From positions 168,184,303 to 168,248,302 of the forward strand of contig NC_057861.1 of the NCBI RefSeq assembly GCF_019393635.1: a stretch of DNA of 64,000 nucleotides. Reading direction: 5' to 3'. The stretch's first letter is position 1, and each line of letters begins with the position of its first letter. A program made the translations under genes and the position numbers. Positions 1 through 12,159 of this stretch are shown here, one piece after another. The stretch is from Dromiciops gliroides (Eukaryota > Chordata > Mammalia > Microbiotheria > Microbiotheriidae). The notes under the pieces are model-generated. The model saw nothing but the letters and a program-made list of their open reading frames with translations. It had not been told where the DNA came from and made no database searches.

Positions 1-130
1 AGAAGGTCCACAATACGATTTCTATGCCGATGCGCCATCCCGAATATTATCCTGGGAACAAAGATCGTTATTTTGGGGGGGAGTAGGGAGTAAATAGAAG
101 AACCCCCAGGAAGCGAGGCCAGAATTTTTT
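1..130. other. CpG-containing edge sequence, possible exon edge, unidentified
   Basis: The first ~75 bases contain several CpG dinucleotides, unusual against the CpG-poor background. All three forward frames stay open for roughly 28-32 codons before stopping, so frame cannot be chosen and no family is recognised. It may be the end of an exon or of a CpG-rich element that begins outside the window; this is inference only. Confidence 0.2.
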
Positions 131-419
131 TTAAATATTAGAAACTCTAGGAACCTTTAACTCTCAACTGAGTCTTTTTTCCACTAGACCACATACCCTG
201 AAGAAGTCTGAATGGGAGGCTGGTTATCGTAATCCTTGCTGGCAAGGTTACTTAACAACACTTATTTATAGAAAGCATTTATTTATAGAGGGTGGAACTT
301 CCATAATAATGAACCACTGACATTTTCCCCTGGGTCATTTTCCTTGTTGCAACCCTAAGGTAAAATGATCCACATTAATACCACAGCCCAATCCACCAGG
401 CTGATGCAAAGGGCAAAAA

Positions 420-860
420 TGGGAATCCCCGCAGCTCCGGGCAGAGCGCAGCGCGCCAGGCGGGTGGAGTGAGCAATGCCTGTTCAGATAGCTGGAAACC
501 CGGCCACCGGCTTCTGGCTGGAACCCTAACCCCAGGCCCAGAGCCCTGCTTGGGGAGGAGCTGGTCTGACCCAAAGGCGACCTGCTGGGGAGGAGCTGGC
601 CCAGTCTCCTCCGGGAGAACCCTCTCTCGCCCCTGCTCGGCTTGCTGGGGGACCCGGGAGCCCACCACAGCACTACATGCGGGGCGCCAGGGCGAGTGGG
701 ATTCGCAGATAGGGGGGCTTCAGTTTAGTAGAGAAAGGAACCGTTCCGTAAAGAGCAAAGATCCTCTCCCTCTGTCTGTGGAAAGGAAAGGTCTCTGTAC
801 CGACACTGCAAGGCGGGGCTTCCTGATTCTTGAGTCAGATCTTTCTTGCTTCTCCAAATA
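420..860. promoter_or_regulatory. CpG-island-like GC-rich segment
   Basis: By eye this segment holds about 17 CpG dinucleotides between 420 and 720 and a few more to 860, with GC content near 60 percent; most of the window has almost no CpG. Such clusters usually mark unmethylated promoters or first exons, but can also be young GC-rich LTRs. Long open frames exist on both strands (+469-861, -375-668, -335-673), as expected by chance in GC-rich DNA; none gives a recognisable protein. Promoter function is inference. Confidence 0.35.
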
Positions 861-991
861 GCCCCCCACTCCTTTTCACCACCGGTGTCAAGATGTAGCT
901 TGCTGAGAGAGCTGGAGGGAGAAAAACTGGAATGGGCTCTGGGGAAGATGGTTTGGGGTTCTCTAAGTCCAGGATTCTGAAGCCTGATGTA

Positions 992-1208
992 GTCTCTCTG
1001 TCTCTGTCTGTCTCTATCTCTGTCTCTGTCTCTGTCTCTATCTCTGTCTCTCTTTCTGTCCCCTCTCTCCTCTCTCGTCCTCTCCTCTCCCCTCCTCTGC
1101 TTCTCTCTTTCCCCTCCCTCCCTTCCCCTACCCCCCTTTCTGTCTGTCTCTCTCTGCCTCTTTCTCTCTGCCTCTCTTTCTGTGTCCAACTGTTTCTGTC
1201 TCTCTCCT
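992..1208 (+). repeat. Pyrimidine-rich simple repeat (TCTCTG/TCTC)n
   Basis: About 215 bases of TCTCTG, TCTGTC and TCTC units with almost no purines except G in the units, grading into CCTCTCC-rich sequence. The Arg/Asp-rich (minus) and Ser/Val/Leu-rich (plus) open frames over it are artefacts of the repeat. Confidence 0.9.
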
Positions 1209-1494
1209 TTCCTTCCCACTTTGCCCCCTACCTCCAACTGTGTAAGTCATTCTCTAGCAGAGAAATCACTTTCTTTGCCTTCCTAAAATTTTTCCAATGA
1301 CTTTTTGGGTCCTGGACATTTCATGTCTTCCCCCTGTCCCCATCTCATCTTTTCCCTCCTTCCCTTCTCCATCTCTATCTGTGCTAGAACCTAGCACACA
1401 CCCTGTGGGGACAGTGGCATGTTTTTTAGGGAAGACGTGATCAAAATTTTGGTAGAAGGCTAATTCATTAAATAAATAACAGGGTTGTTTTTAG

Positions 1495-1620
1495 GGTTGG
1501 TTGATGTGACTGTGAGCAAATCAGTTCACTTTTCTGTAGCTCAGTTTCCTCATCTTCAAAATGAAGGAGATGGACTCAATAACTTTCAAGGTTCCTTCTC
1601 ATTTCAAAATCTATGATCTT
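1495..1620 (+). repeat. MIR/CORE-SINE fragment
   Basis: Contains the MIR core order: a GTGAGCAAATCA-like stretch, CTCAGTTTCCTCATC, AAAATG, then a tail of the type 'tcaaggttccttctcatttcaaaatctatgatc'-like wording. It is diverged, so it is old. Confidence 0.6.
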
Positions 1621-1815
1621 ATGGTCTTGAAAATTTCTACAGTCCTGATGGTGGAGCCTCTGAGAGCTGCCACCCGCCCTCTCCCAACTCAGCCAAATAG
1701 ATGAATGTTAAGGTTCACTGTTGCCTCTGGGAGAAGAAATAGGCTCCTCTGTTTAGCATTTTAAACCTTTCACAATCCAATTACCTGTCCAGACTTATTA
1801 CACATTATTTCCCTT

Positions 1816-1943
1816 TGCCTGGAGAAGGAAATGGCAAACCACTCCAGTACCTTTGCCAAGAAAACCCCATGTCCGGTATTGGTGTGTTATGGTCCACGGG
1901 GTCATGAAGAGTTGGACATGACTGAACTGAACAACAACACATT
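1816..1943 (+). repeat. MAR1-like CORE-SINE, 3' half
   Basis: Begins GGAGAAGGAAATGGCAAACC and ends with a GGGGTCATGAAGAGTTGGAC region plus an ACTGAACAACAAC tail. This is the same 3' half as the fuller copy at 25936-26213. It sits inside L2 sequence, with an imperfect duplication (acattatttccctt versus acacatttccctt). Confidence 0.75.
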
Positions 1944-2120
1944 TCCCTTAGCTACCTTTGCAAACTTATTACAAATTGCTCCCCTTCGTGCACTCTATGC
2001 CAAGCTGATCTACTTTCTCTTCCTCTTAAGAATATTCCGTCTCCCATTTCTGTGTTTTTGCATATAAAGGCTTCATGCAGTGAATGCACTCCCTTCTCAT
2101 TTTCAAATTTTAGAATATTC

Positions 2121-2523
2121 TTGTAATTATAATTGTTGTTTGGTCCTGTCTGACTCTTCGTGATCTCCTCTGAGGTTTTCTTGAGTGGCTTACCATTTCC
2201 TTCTCCAGTTTTTTTTTTTTTTTTTAGTGAGGCAATTGGGGTTAAGTGACTTGCCCAGGGTCACACAGCTAGTAAGTGTTAAGTGTCTGAGGCCAGATTT
2301 GAACTCAGGTCTTCCTGACTCCAGGGTTGGTGCTCTATCCACTGCTCCACCTAGCTGCCCCTCTCCAGTTCTTTTTACAGGTGCAGAAACTGAGGCAAAC
2401 AGTGTTAAGTGATTTGCCCAGGGACACACAGCTAGTAAGTGTCTGAGGAAGTTAAATCAACTCATGAAGATGAATCTTCCTGACTGCAGGCCTGGTACTC
2501 TATCCACTGTGGCACCTAGCTGC
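2121..2523 (-). repeat. MAR1-like CORE-SINE, split by a younger SINE
   Basis: The antisense tail starts near TTGTTGTTTGGTCCTGTCTGACTC and the tRNA-like head ends at CACCTAGCTGC. The body is cut at ~2207 and resumes at 2362, the gap being filled by the short SINE at 2208-2361. TAGAATAT flanks the outer element on both sides, consistent with a short target-site duplication in L2. Confidence 0.75.
2208..2361 (-). repeat. Marsupial short SINE (WSINE1-like), older subfamily
   Basis: Antisense copy: T-run, GTGAGGCAATTGGGG, GTCACACAGCTAGTAAGTG, TTTGAACTCAGG (reverse of the B box), CACCTAGCTGCCCC. TCTCCAGTT occurs immediately before the T-run and again right after the head, marking the duplicated target inside the MAR1-like element. 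Subfamily signs are GTGTTAAGTG, CTGACTCCAGGG and CTCTATCC. Confidence 0.9.
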
Positions 2524-2924
2524 TGATGGCTAGAATATACTAGCTTCCTTAAAAGCTCATCTCAAGATCATCTCCACATGAGACACTTCTTGAAGCTCTT
2601 TATCTATTAATGACTCCTAGGCACCCCATATTATCTTATAATTACTTTGTATATTTATATATATTTGGATGTGTACATATTGTCTCTGACAGAATAATTT
2701 CCCTAAGACAAGAACTAAATTTTTGTGTCTATAGTACTAGTGCCCAACATAGTGTCTGGCACATATTTTTGGTGGGTTGATCTGATTTAATTGGCATAGA
2801 AAACTGCTAGGGAGAGAATGTCCATTACCACTGAAAAGCAATACCTACTCTGCAACTTAAAGTCATAGGGAATGACCTGGCACCCTGAGAAGTTAAACAA
2901 TAGGATCATAAGGACCTAGATGGA

Positions 2925-3062
2925 GATTTGAAAGAGACCTCAGAGGCCTTCAACTCCAACCCTCTTGTTTTTTACAAATTGAGAAAATTGAGGCCTGGGG
3001 TGCTTAAGGGACTTGTCCAAAGTTATACAAGTAATAAGCATCAGAGGTAGCATTTGAACTCA
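2925..3062 (-). repeat. MIR fragment (antisense)
   Basis: Antisense MIR order: CCTCAGAGGCC, caactccaaccc, ACAAATTGAGAAAATTGAGGC, ACTTGTCCAAAGTTATACAAG and a degenerate ATTTGAACTCAG. Old and diverged. Confidence 0.65.
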
Positions 3063-3064
3063 GA

Positions 3065-4243
3065 AATTATTTTTAAATTTTTTATTATATATTTGTTTTT
3101 GTCATTCATTTAAATTTTTTTGTTTTAAATTTCCTCCCTCCTTCTAGCTTCTCCCCCACTCATTGAGAAGGCAAGCAATATGATATCAATTATACATGTG
3201 AAGTCATGTAAAACATATTTCCATATTAGCCATGTTGCAAAAAAGTAAGAAAAATAAAGTGAAAACATTATTTTTCAATTTGCAATCAGAGTTTATAATT
3301 TCTCTCTCTGGAGGTGGCTACCATTTTTCATCATGAGTCCTTCAGAGTTGTCTTTGGTCATTTATTGATCACAGTGACTGTCTTTCACAGTTGATCATCC
3401 TTACAATATTGCTGTTGTTGTGTACAAAGATCTCCTACTTCTGCTCACTTCACTTTGCATCAGTTCCTGTAGGCCTTCCCAGGTTTTTCTGAAACCATTC
3501 GGTTCTTCAGTTTATAGCAAAATAGTATTCCATCATAATCATGTATCACAACTTTATTGAGCCATTCTTTAACTTATGGGTATCCCCTCAATCTCCAATT
3601 CTTTGCCACCACAAAAAGAGCTGCTTAAATATTTTTGTACATGTGGGTCCTTTTCCCTTTTTTATGATCCCCCTGGGATACAGACCTAGTAGTGGTATTG
3701 CTGGGTCAAAGGGTAAATACAGTTTTATAGTCCTTTGGGCATAGTTTCAAATTGTTCTCCAAAATGGTTGGATCAGTTCACAACTCTACCCATACTGCAT
3801 AATGTCTCCCTTTTCCATATCCCCTCCAACATTTGTCATTTTCCTTTTCTGTCATGTTAGGTGAGGTGGTACTTCAGAGTTGTTTTAATATGCATTTTTT
3901 CTAATCAATAGTAATTTAGAGCTTTTTTATATAATTATAAGTAGCTTTGATTTCTTCTGAAAAATGCCTTTTCTTTCTTTAATTTCCTCTTCTGAAAACT
4001 ACCTTTGACCATTTAACAATTGGGGAATGACTCATTCTTATTAATTTGGCTCAGTTCTCTATATGTTTGAGAAACGAGGCCTTTATAAGAGAATCTTGCC
4101 ATAAAAATGTTTACCCTCAGTTTCCTGCTTTTCTGCTAATTTTGGCTTCATCAGTTTTCTTTGTATAAAACCTTTTTAATTTAATGTAATAAAAACTATC
4201 CATTTTACTTTCCATGATCCTCTCTATCTCGTTTGGTGATAAA

Positions 4244-4277
<34 letters not shown>

Positions 4278-5050
4278 TGAGGCAATTGGGGTTAAGTGAC
4301 TTGCCCAGGGTCACACAGCTAGTAAGTGTTAAGTGTCTGAGGCCGTATTTGAACTCAGGTACTCCTGAATCCAGGGCCGGTGCTCTATCCACTGCACCAT
4401 CTAGCTGCCCCTGGTGATAAACTCTTATCCATAGAGATGATAAGTAAAATTTTCAATATACCTCTAATTTGCTTGTGATAATACCCTTTATATCTAAATC
4501 ATGAACCCATTTTGACCTTATCTTGGTGTACAGTGTGAGATGTTGGTCTATTCCCACTTTTTCAGACTATTTTCCAGTTTTCCCAGCAGTTTTTGTCAAA
4601 TAGTGTGTTCTTGTCCCAATAACTGAAATCTTCCGGTTTATCAAACACTAGATTACTATGGCCATTTATTATTGTGTATTGTGTACCTAATCTAATCCAC
4701 TGACCTACCATTCTGTTTTTTAGCCAGTACCAAATTGTTTTGATGATTACTGTTTCATAATAAAATCTGAAATCTGGTACTGCTAGACTGCCTTCTTTCA
4801 TTTTTTTCATTTATTCCCTTGATATTCTTGACCTTTTGTTCTTCTAGATGAATTTTGTTATGATATTTTTTCTAGATCTATAAAATAATTCTTTGGCAGC
4901 TTGATTGGTAAGGCACCAAATTAGTAAATTAATTGACATTTAATAATATTTTTATTATATTGGTTATTTGTATTATATTGGCACATCCTACCCACGAACA
5001 ATTAATATTTATCCATTTGTTTAGATCTATATTTATTTGTGTGAAGAACC
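3065..5050 (-). repeat. LINE L1, 3' end (ORF2 C-terminus plus 3' UTR), antisense
   Basis: On the minus strand from ~5050 down to 3065 this reads as the end of L1 ORF2 followed by the 3' UTR. The clearest coding stretch is minus 4810-4562, which has L1 landmarks: an LAVPDF motif, ETVIIKTIWYWLKNR, LVFDKPEDF and LFDKNCWENW. Further downstream MDSFYYIKLK matches the L1 'IKLKSF' region. Stops and frameshifts break the frame. A SINE at 4249-4411 interrupts it. The 5' part of the element is absent, the usual truncation. Confidence 0.85.
4234..4426 (-). repeat. Marsupial short SINE inserted in L1, with 15-bp duplication
   Basis: The SINE body is 4249-4411, with a T-run of about 27 bases and a head ending CTAGCTGCCCC. 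TGGTGATAAACTCTT is present at 4234-4248 and again at 4412-4426, an exact 15-bp target-site duplication of L1-endonuclease type. GGCAATTGGGG and GTGTTAAGTG place it in the older subfamily. Confidence 0.93.
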
Positions 5051-5234
5051 CAGATCTTATGACAACTAGAGCAAGAATTCTTTCCTTTGTACCATGATTT
5101 GCTTAGAGTAACATAACTGATACTGAGTGACAAATGTAAGCCTAAAACCACATTTAGAAGAACTCTAGCATTACCCCACACTGCCTGTATGTGCCTGGAA
5201 CATCATAGCTACTTAATAAATGCTTGCTAATTGA

Positions 5235-5405
5235 CTGATGAGGCTCATTGAATCACAGATGTAGAGCTGAATGATACCTTAGAGTTTATTGAGCTCAACC
5301 TTGTTTTTCAGGTGGTAAAACCAAAGTTAATTGATATGTCCAAGGTAATAAAGTGGCAGGGCTAAGAGTTAAACCTAGATTCTCTTACTCAAAATCTAGG
5401 TTCCT
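5235..5405 (-). repeat. MIR fragment (antisense), diverged
   Basis: Pattern 'cacagatgtagagctgaatgataccttagag', 'caggtggtaaaac', 'gtccaaggtaataaagtggcaggg', then a degenerate anticodon-side block. The stretch just before it (~5180-5230) ends in an L2/MIR-type 'cttaataaatgcttgct'. Confidence 0.5.
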
Positions 5406-5409
5406 TTGC

Positions 5410-6170
5410 GCCATACTTTCTTCTCATATAATGTTGGAGATAATTTCTTTTAATTCAATTTAAGAGATTGATTATAGGAATTCCCCAATCAATTTGATAA
5501 TCCCACAACAGTGAGCCTTGGGGACTTTAGATTGCAAGTCCTTAAAGAAATAGCAGATCTATTCACTTTGACTTTACTGAGAAGACTAAGTACACTTGAT
5601 GAAGTCTTGGTGCTCCTTGGTTTGAAGCAACCTGGTGCTTTCCAGAGTTGGGGTTTTACTTGGGCTGTCTCCAGCTTGTCTCAGACTCTTAGGAGGAATA
5701 ATCCTCTCACACTGATCTATATCTTTCATTTGAAGAGATCCAGAGAAATCATCAGGCTGAGAAGAAGCTCAAAGATCAGATCCCTTCTAAGATTAATTAA
5801 TCCAAATCCTGAATCTCAGGACATTGTACAACATTGGGACCTGCCAGAAATGAAATGTAATTTACTGTTTATGGGATACCATGAGCCCTTTTACAGCTTT
5901 TCTGCATTATTTATCAACTTCTCGTAGTTTGTTATATCTTCTGCATTTTCTGTGGAGTAAAATAAAGGCTGTTGCAATAAATGCATCTTTGTTCTTGAGT
6001 GTCTGTACCTAGGATCTAGGGACCCTCTTTGTCCATATTTGTGGAAATCTGGACAGGTACTGTTTTCTGAGAATTCCCATGGTAAATTTGGGTGGGAGCA
6101 ATATGAGCTTAAAGGATTAGCCATATTTTAAGATCAGAGTCATTCACTGTGAAGTTAGGTCACCTGTTAC
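5410..6170. other. Unassigned sequence
   Basis: No repeat family, RNA gene or convincing exon recognised. A 138-codon open frame at +5511-5927 lacks recognisable domains and any coding-like bias; I treat it as chance. Confidence 0.3.
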
Positions 6171-6179
6171 ATCAACAAA

Positions 6180-7410
<1,231 letters not shown>

Positions 7411-9330
7411 AATAATCTGACTGGTTTATCCATATTCGGTACTTCATCGTATTTCCCTAGATTGCCTCACTATGGCAGCATCAGCTCTAAAGTAGAATTC
7501 AGTAGTGTATTAATTGATCAGTAAGTACATAAGTGAGATTGCTGTAATAAGTCATTATTATAATAAAGCATGTATAAATAGCTAATAAGTACCAGAGATG
7601 ATAGGGGTGCCCAGATTTTTTAATTCCATATGCATAGCCCTTTACATGTAGATATTTGCATATATGGCATAATGATACTAACAGTAAAGTGAATGATAAA
7701 GGAAGATGATTCCTGAATTCAAAATCATTTCTACCACCACCAACCATAAACGAAGTATTTAAATGGGACTTTCTTATACGATTCTCAACTGTTCTTTTTG
7801 TTTAATTCTCTGAAAGTCAGATGTTTCTAATTTAGGCTTTAAAAGTGCACAGTAATAAAATAATCTTTAAATTAGTATGTTGGTAGGACTTTATGTTTAC
7901 AATTCATTTGGAAGGGAAAAAAAATCTGCATTTGCCTGTTTGCATTTTCATTAGGCAACAGGGCCAAGAGACTCAATATCCAAGCTTGCAGTATCATGTT
8001 ATCTTTTCAACTTTAATGTTCAGTTAGAGATTCAGACATAACATTCTTCCTTTGAAGCTCTTTGCATAAACTGTCCAAGCAGTTATACTTTATAAGTATA
8101 TAATATATATTTATGCATGCACATAAAATATATACATATGCACACATATATTTTATACATATAAAACTTTTTTGGGAGGTAATCAGCAGTTCATAAATTA
8201 AAGGGATATCATTAAATTTTATTTTGATTTTTAAAAGCATCTGAAAATTGGATTTGTCAGATTTTTGATGTGCAAATCATTGGGGGTAGGGACAGATTCC
8301 TCTCCTATCTAACTCTGGGTGAATTCCAGGGAGCAGTGAAGAATTCCAAAGCATTCCAAGGTCTAAGAACCTGACATAATAGACAACAAACATTTTTGGG
8401 AGAGTTAAATAGGATGAGAATCTAGTGTTTCAAAACATAGGTCCTTCTTGAGATTTCTCTATGGAAAAGCTCATCTCTGCCAAAGAAAATAATGCCAGGG
8501 TGCTTTGAAACATAAGGGCCAAGGCCTGAGGGAGCCAATCTGCCTGATTTTCTTATAATTAGGGAACAGAAGACCCCTAAGTTCAAGGCTGATCTTGGTT
8601 TCCAGTGAAGACAGGCTTCTTGAAGAATCAGTAAATTCTCTGATGCTGTAGAAAACCAGACTTGAGTGAATGTATAACACAGAACAGTTTTACAAAAGAT
8701 TAAAACACTACTGATTTCATGCCAGAGGGGTAGGAAAAGACAAGCTTTAGAAGATATATTTCATAGGTTTGGTTAACATATTTACAAACCACTGTAAAAG
8801 ATGCAGCCCATCCTAATGAAACACACACACACACATACACACAGGAAAGAAAAGAAAGTGCATCACATAGGGCTGGTCCTTGGAAAAATTGTCAAGTAGA
8901 CAAAGCTTGTTTTCATGGAAGCTTCTCTACTTATGCCGATTTTTTCTGTGTCCTTTTGACTCGGTGTTTTTGATTTCATCTCCCCTTTCTTGCCCACCCT
9001 CATTTCCCCCCAAATCGCCCAGGCTGCCATCTTTTACTGAGGTAGAAAGCATTATCTGATAAAGGTATTCATGTTGTTTGGACTTTAATGTGTCATTCTC
9101 TGGGGTGCTGAGGGCTGTGTAGTCTGGTGTGCTCCAAGGGCCTGGTTTATCTCCTCGGCTTGGCTCTTGATGACAACAGTCATCTAGAACAGAGGCACAG
9201 CCCTCTTGCTAAGAACTTGTGGGAGATGCTGGGTGAACCTGCTGTACTACAGATGGGAGTTTTCACTTCCAATCCCCCTCCCCTTGTGTGGGAAGAAAAG
9301 GATAGAGAAAAGGAGAAGGGGAAGGGGGCA
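7411..9330. other. Unassigned, AT-rich intergenic or intronic sequence
   Basis: No transposon family or exon recognised. It includes a short (CA)n at 8821-8842 and an AT-rich stretch at 8090-8165. Confidence 0.3.
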
Positions 9331-9461
9331 GGGAGAGACAGAGACAGAGAGACAGAAACAGAGACAGAGAGAGAGACAGAGACACACACAGAGAGACAGA
9401 GACAGAGACAGAGACAGAGAGACAGACAGAGAGACAGACAGAGTCAGAGAGGGAGACAGAG
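9331..9461 (+). repeat. Purine-rich simple repeat (GAGACA)n
   Basis: GAGACAGAGACAGAGA-type units for ~130 bases, a near complement in composition to the tract at 992-1208. Overlapping Arg/Glu/Thr-rich and Ser/Leu/Val-rich open frames are artefacts. Confidence 0.93.
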
Positions 9462-9554
9462 GTGATCTGATCAATCTCTCCCAGGCTAGAAGCCAAAACA
9501 GTGCTTACACTTGTTAACTTATTTATAATTCCTTTCAATTTGTAAGCTATCAAC

Positions 9555-9690
9555 CAATCAATTAATTAACCAAGAAATATTTGTGTGCCAGGCACTGTGC
9601 TAAACAGCTGCCAAAAGAAAATAGATATATTTTTTGCCCTTCCTTTAAGGAGAGAGAAATAGTGTATAAATCTAAGCAATCTACAAGCTA
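9555..9690 (+). repeat. Mid-repeat 5' fragment
   Basis: 'aagaaatatttgtgtgccaggcactgtgctaaac' followed by 'cttcctttaaggagagag' matches the start of the unassigned mid-repeat family (compare 48380-48530). Confidence 0.5.
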
Positions 9691-9699
9691 ATGCAAACT

Positions 9700-10650
9700 A
9701 TGATAACAGAAGGATATGTAATAATATGAATAGGGGTGGGTAACTTCCCAGGAGTAATATAATATTGGGAGCTTAAGGGAATTAGGCTTGTCTCTGGCTT
9801 CACATCGACTGGTTTCCTTGGAAGAAATTTATAATAGTTCCATGGGAGGTAGATAGAAGACCTTATAAAGGATCTAGCTATACCTGCATAATCCACATGG
9901 AAGACATTTCCCTCTCTGCTTTGTATGGGGCTCTTGATAAGATATTAGCTCTTCTACTAGGGAATTGTGATTTCTGTATTCTGCTTCAAGTTAATAATCT
10001 CCATTCACTTACTATTTCTCCTGCTTATTACCTTGAGTGAGCCAAGGACTTGTATAGCAGAGCAGTCTAAGGTTTTGAGATTTTTTACCTCCTATATGGA
10101 CTTCAGAACTCTGAGCTTTTCCATTTTATTCAGACTACCCTTTCCACAAGTCCATACTGGTGTGGGTAACATTAAATATATGAGTTAGCAAATGGTAATT
10201 TCTTTATATAACAATGAGACTAATAAATGTGAGGGAAAGGACAGGGAAAAGGAGAACAGCTATAGGTATGTGTTGATTGAGTGAGAAGTATGAGGTTGGG
10301 GGTAGGCTTTCCTGCTTTAACTCCTTCCACTCACAGAGAAGAGTTGAGGCAAAACTTTTAGGAATGGGGCAATGAGGCAGCCTCTTCTCCATGGCTCATA
10401 GGCATGGGAGAAGGAAATTGTCTCAAAGTTGAGTGAAAGGGGAATCATCTTACCCAGAGCCGCCCTGATCAGGTCACTGCTGCTGATCATAGTCACATCA
10501 ACTATATTGTTAACTTGGGAAGATTCCATAGAGCCAGCCACCGCCAGGCCCAACCTGTACCAGCAGCAGTCATATCATCAGCTTTTGAAGGGTTGCCCAG
10601 AGATACCCAAGTACAATGTGAGTGCTTGACTCTGCACAAGTCCATTTGTC
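9700..10650. other. Unassigned sequence
   Basis: No family or exon recognised. Short open frames on both strands carry no recognisable motif. Confidence 0.3.
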
Positions 10651-10653
10651 ATC

Positions 10654-10857
10654 AAGATGGATGCTAGAAGGGGGCGGCTAGGTGGCACAGTGGATAAAGC
10701 ACTGGCCCTGGATTCAGGAGTACCTGAGTTCAAATCCGACCTCAGACACTTGACACTTACCAGCTGTGTGACCCTGGGCAAGTCACTTAACCCCCATTGC
10801 CCCACAAAACAAAAAAACAAAAACAAAAAACAAAACAAAAAAAAGATGGATGCTAGA
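10654..10857 (+). repeat. Marsupial short SINE with 15-bp duplication, younger subfamily
   Basis: The body 10669-10842 begins GGGGGCGGCTAGGTGGC, has ATTCAGGAGTACCTGAG, GAGTTCAAATCC and GTGACCCTGGGCAAGTCAC, and ends in an A/C-rich tail. AAGATGGATGCTAGA occurs at 10654-10668 and 10843-10857. Subfamily signs are GATAAAGCAC, GGATTCAGG and GACACTTGACAC. Confidence 0.94.
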
Positions 10858-11212
10858 GCGCCGAACTTTCCATCTCTTCACTTAAGTACTTCTGACAATT
10901 TTCTTCCTAAGGTACTTGTGAACATTTCTAGATACCCCCAATCAGTGGCTTTGCAAGTGTTTCCATTTCCATAGTGATTCTGACACAGGCTTACAGAGAG
11001 AATGAACTTCATTCAGGATGAAGATTGGGAAACTTGGGGGACACCACAGTCTGTAATGAGGCTTTATCATCATTGTAATTCTTTCTAGGACCCAGCATGT
11101 CTCCATGCTACATTTGGGAACTCATGGAATTGTGACCCTCAAGGATCCACTACCAATTGCAAGTTACTTGTGGGAAACTCATTCTTTTTTTTCCAATTGT
11201 GTCCATTCAGCA

Positions 11213-11401
11213 CCATATTTGCATTTTATTTTATTTTATTTTATTTTTTGCGGGGTAATGACTGTTAAGTGACTTGCCCAAGATCACATAGCTAGTAAGT
11301 GTCAAGTGTCTGAGGCTGAATTTGAACTCAGGTCTTTCTGAATCCAGGGGTGGTACTTTATCTACTGTGCCACCTAGATGACCCCCCATATTTGCATTTT
11401 A
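11213..11401 (-). repeat. Marsupial short SINE with 16-bp duplication
   Basis: Antisense body 11229-11385 with a (TTTTA)n tail and a head ending CACCTAGATGACCCC. CCATATTTGCATTTTA is at 11213-11228 and again at 11386-11401, exact. Confidence 0.92.
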
Positions 11402-11537
11402 AAAGTGGAGAAAATTTCCTTTCAACTCTAAACTTTATGATCCTATGTATTTAGGACAGAACAATGCTTGACCTAAAAGAATGCATCACCAGTGGTAGAA
11501 TTTCAGGTTATCAATGGAGGAGATATTTTTGGGAGTG

Positions 11538-11539
<2 letters not shown>

Positions 11540-11571
<32 letters not shown>
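11540..11571 (+). repeat. (TG)n microsatellite
   Basis: Sixteen uninterrupted TG units. Confidence 0.97.
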
Positions 11572-11572
<1 letters not shown>

Positions 11573-11654
11573 GGAGAAGGGTCTTCTCAGGCCTCTCAAA
11601 TACAATATAGATGACTTTTTCCACTCTGCCTAAAAATACAATTTGCTCCCCCCA

Positions 11655-11960
11655 CACCAAAAAAATGAATCCATTCATTCAACAAATATTTATTCAGTAC
11701 TTGATAGGTGTAAGGCACTGGGCTAACTGCTGGGGGAGGGATAGCAAGATGGACATGATAGCCTTTGAGGAGTTTATAATAACCCCTTACACTGATAAAG
11801 TGGTTGGCCTCTCTACACATGACTTTTTTTGAGCCTCGCAACAACTGTGAGATCTGTACTGCAAATATCTGTACTGTACCTATTTTAATGATGAGGAAAT
11901 AAATTTATAGAGACTTACTCAAACTTAACTGCCTATTAAGAACAATGGTAGAAGTAGAGT
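11655..11960 (+). repeat. Mid-repeat 5' fragment followed by MIR-like remnant
   Basis: 'tcaacaaatatttattcagtacttgataggtgtaaggcactgggctaactgctgggg' followed by 'gaggagtttataat' is the start of the mid-repeat family. After ~11850 'tattttaatgatgaggaaataaa' is a weak antisense MIR core. Confidence 0.5.
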
Positions 11961-12026
11961 AGTTATTATTGGACTATAGTTATGCATATAGATTATATAT
12001 ACATACATATATATATATATATATAT

Positions 12027-12158
12027 GGGGGAGGGGCAATGAAGGTTAAGTGACTTGTCCAGGGTCACACAGCTAGTAAGTGTCAAGTGTCAGAGGCCAG
12101 TCAGGTCCTCCTGAATCCAGGGCTGGTGCTTTATCCACTGCACCACCTTGCTGCCCCC
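12027..12158 (-). repeat. Marsupial short SINE, antisense
   Basis: GGGGCAATGAAGGTTAAGTG, GTCACACAGCTAGTAAGTGTC, CTGAATCCAGGGCTGGTGCTTTATCC, TTGCTGCCCCC. It follows a short (TA)n run at ~12007-12026, which may be the modified tail. Younger subfamily by GTGTCAAGTG and CTTTATCC. Confidence 0.9.
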
Positions 12159-12159
12159 A

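Larger units (their letters stand above)
1770..2790 (+). repeat. L2 LINE 3' region, interrupted by SINEs
   Basis: The uninterrupted pieces (about 1770-1815, 1944-2120, 2524-2790) read as L2 3' end: a pyrimidine-rich 'ctccccttcgtgcactctatgccaa'-like part, then 'agacaagaactaaatttttgtgtctatag' type sequence, then 'gtgtctggcacatattt'. Two marsupial SINEs have inserted into it. No coding capacity remains. Confidence 0.6.

Noticed and set aside
469..861. 130-codon open frame in the GC-rich patch as a gene
   Set aside because: No recognisable domain, and overlapping open frames of similar size exist on the other strand; GC-rich DNA lengthens chance frames.
725..1300. 170- and 122-codon frames (Arg/Asp-rich and Ser/Val-rich)
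   Set aside because: Derived from the TCTCTG repeat; low-complexity artefacts.
5511..5927. 138-codon open frame as a coding exon
   Set aside because: Composition not coding-like, no family resemblance, no clear splice or initiation context.
10669..10842. tRNA genes, suggested by A- and B-box-like sequences in the many SINE heads
   Set aside because: The heads do not fold into a complete tRNA by eye and belong to high-copy SINEs with A tails and target duplications.
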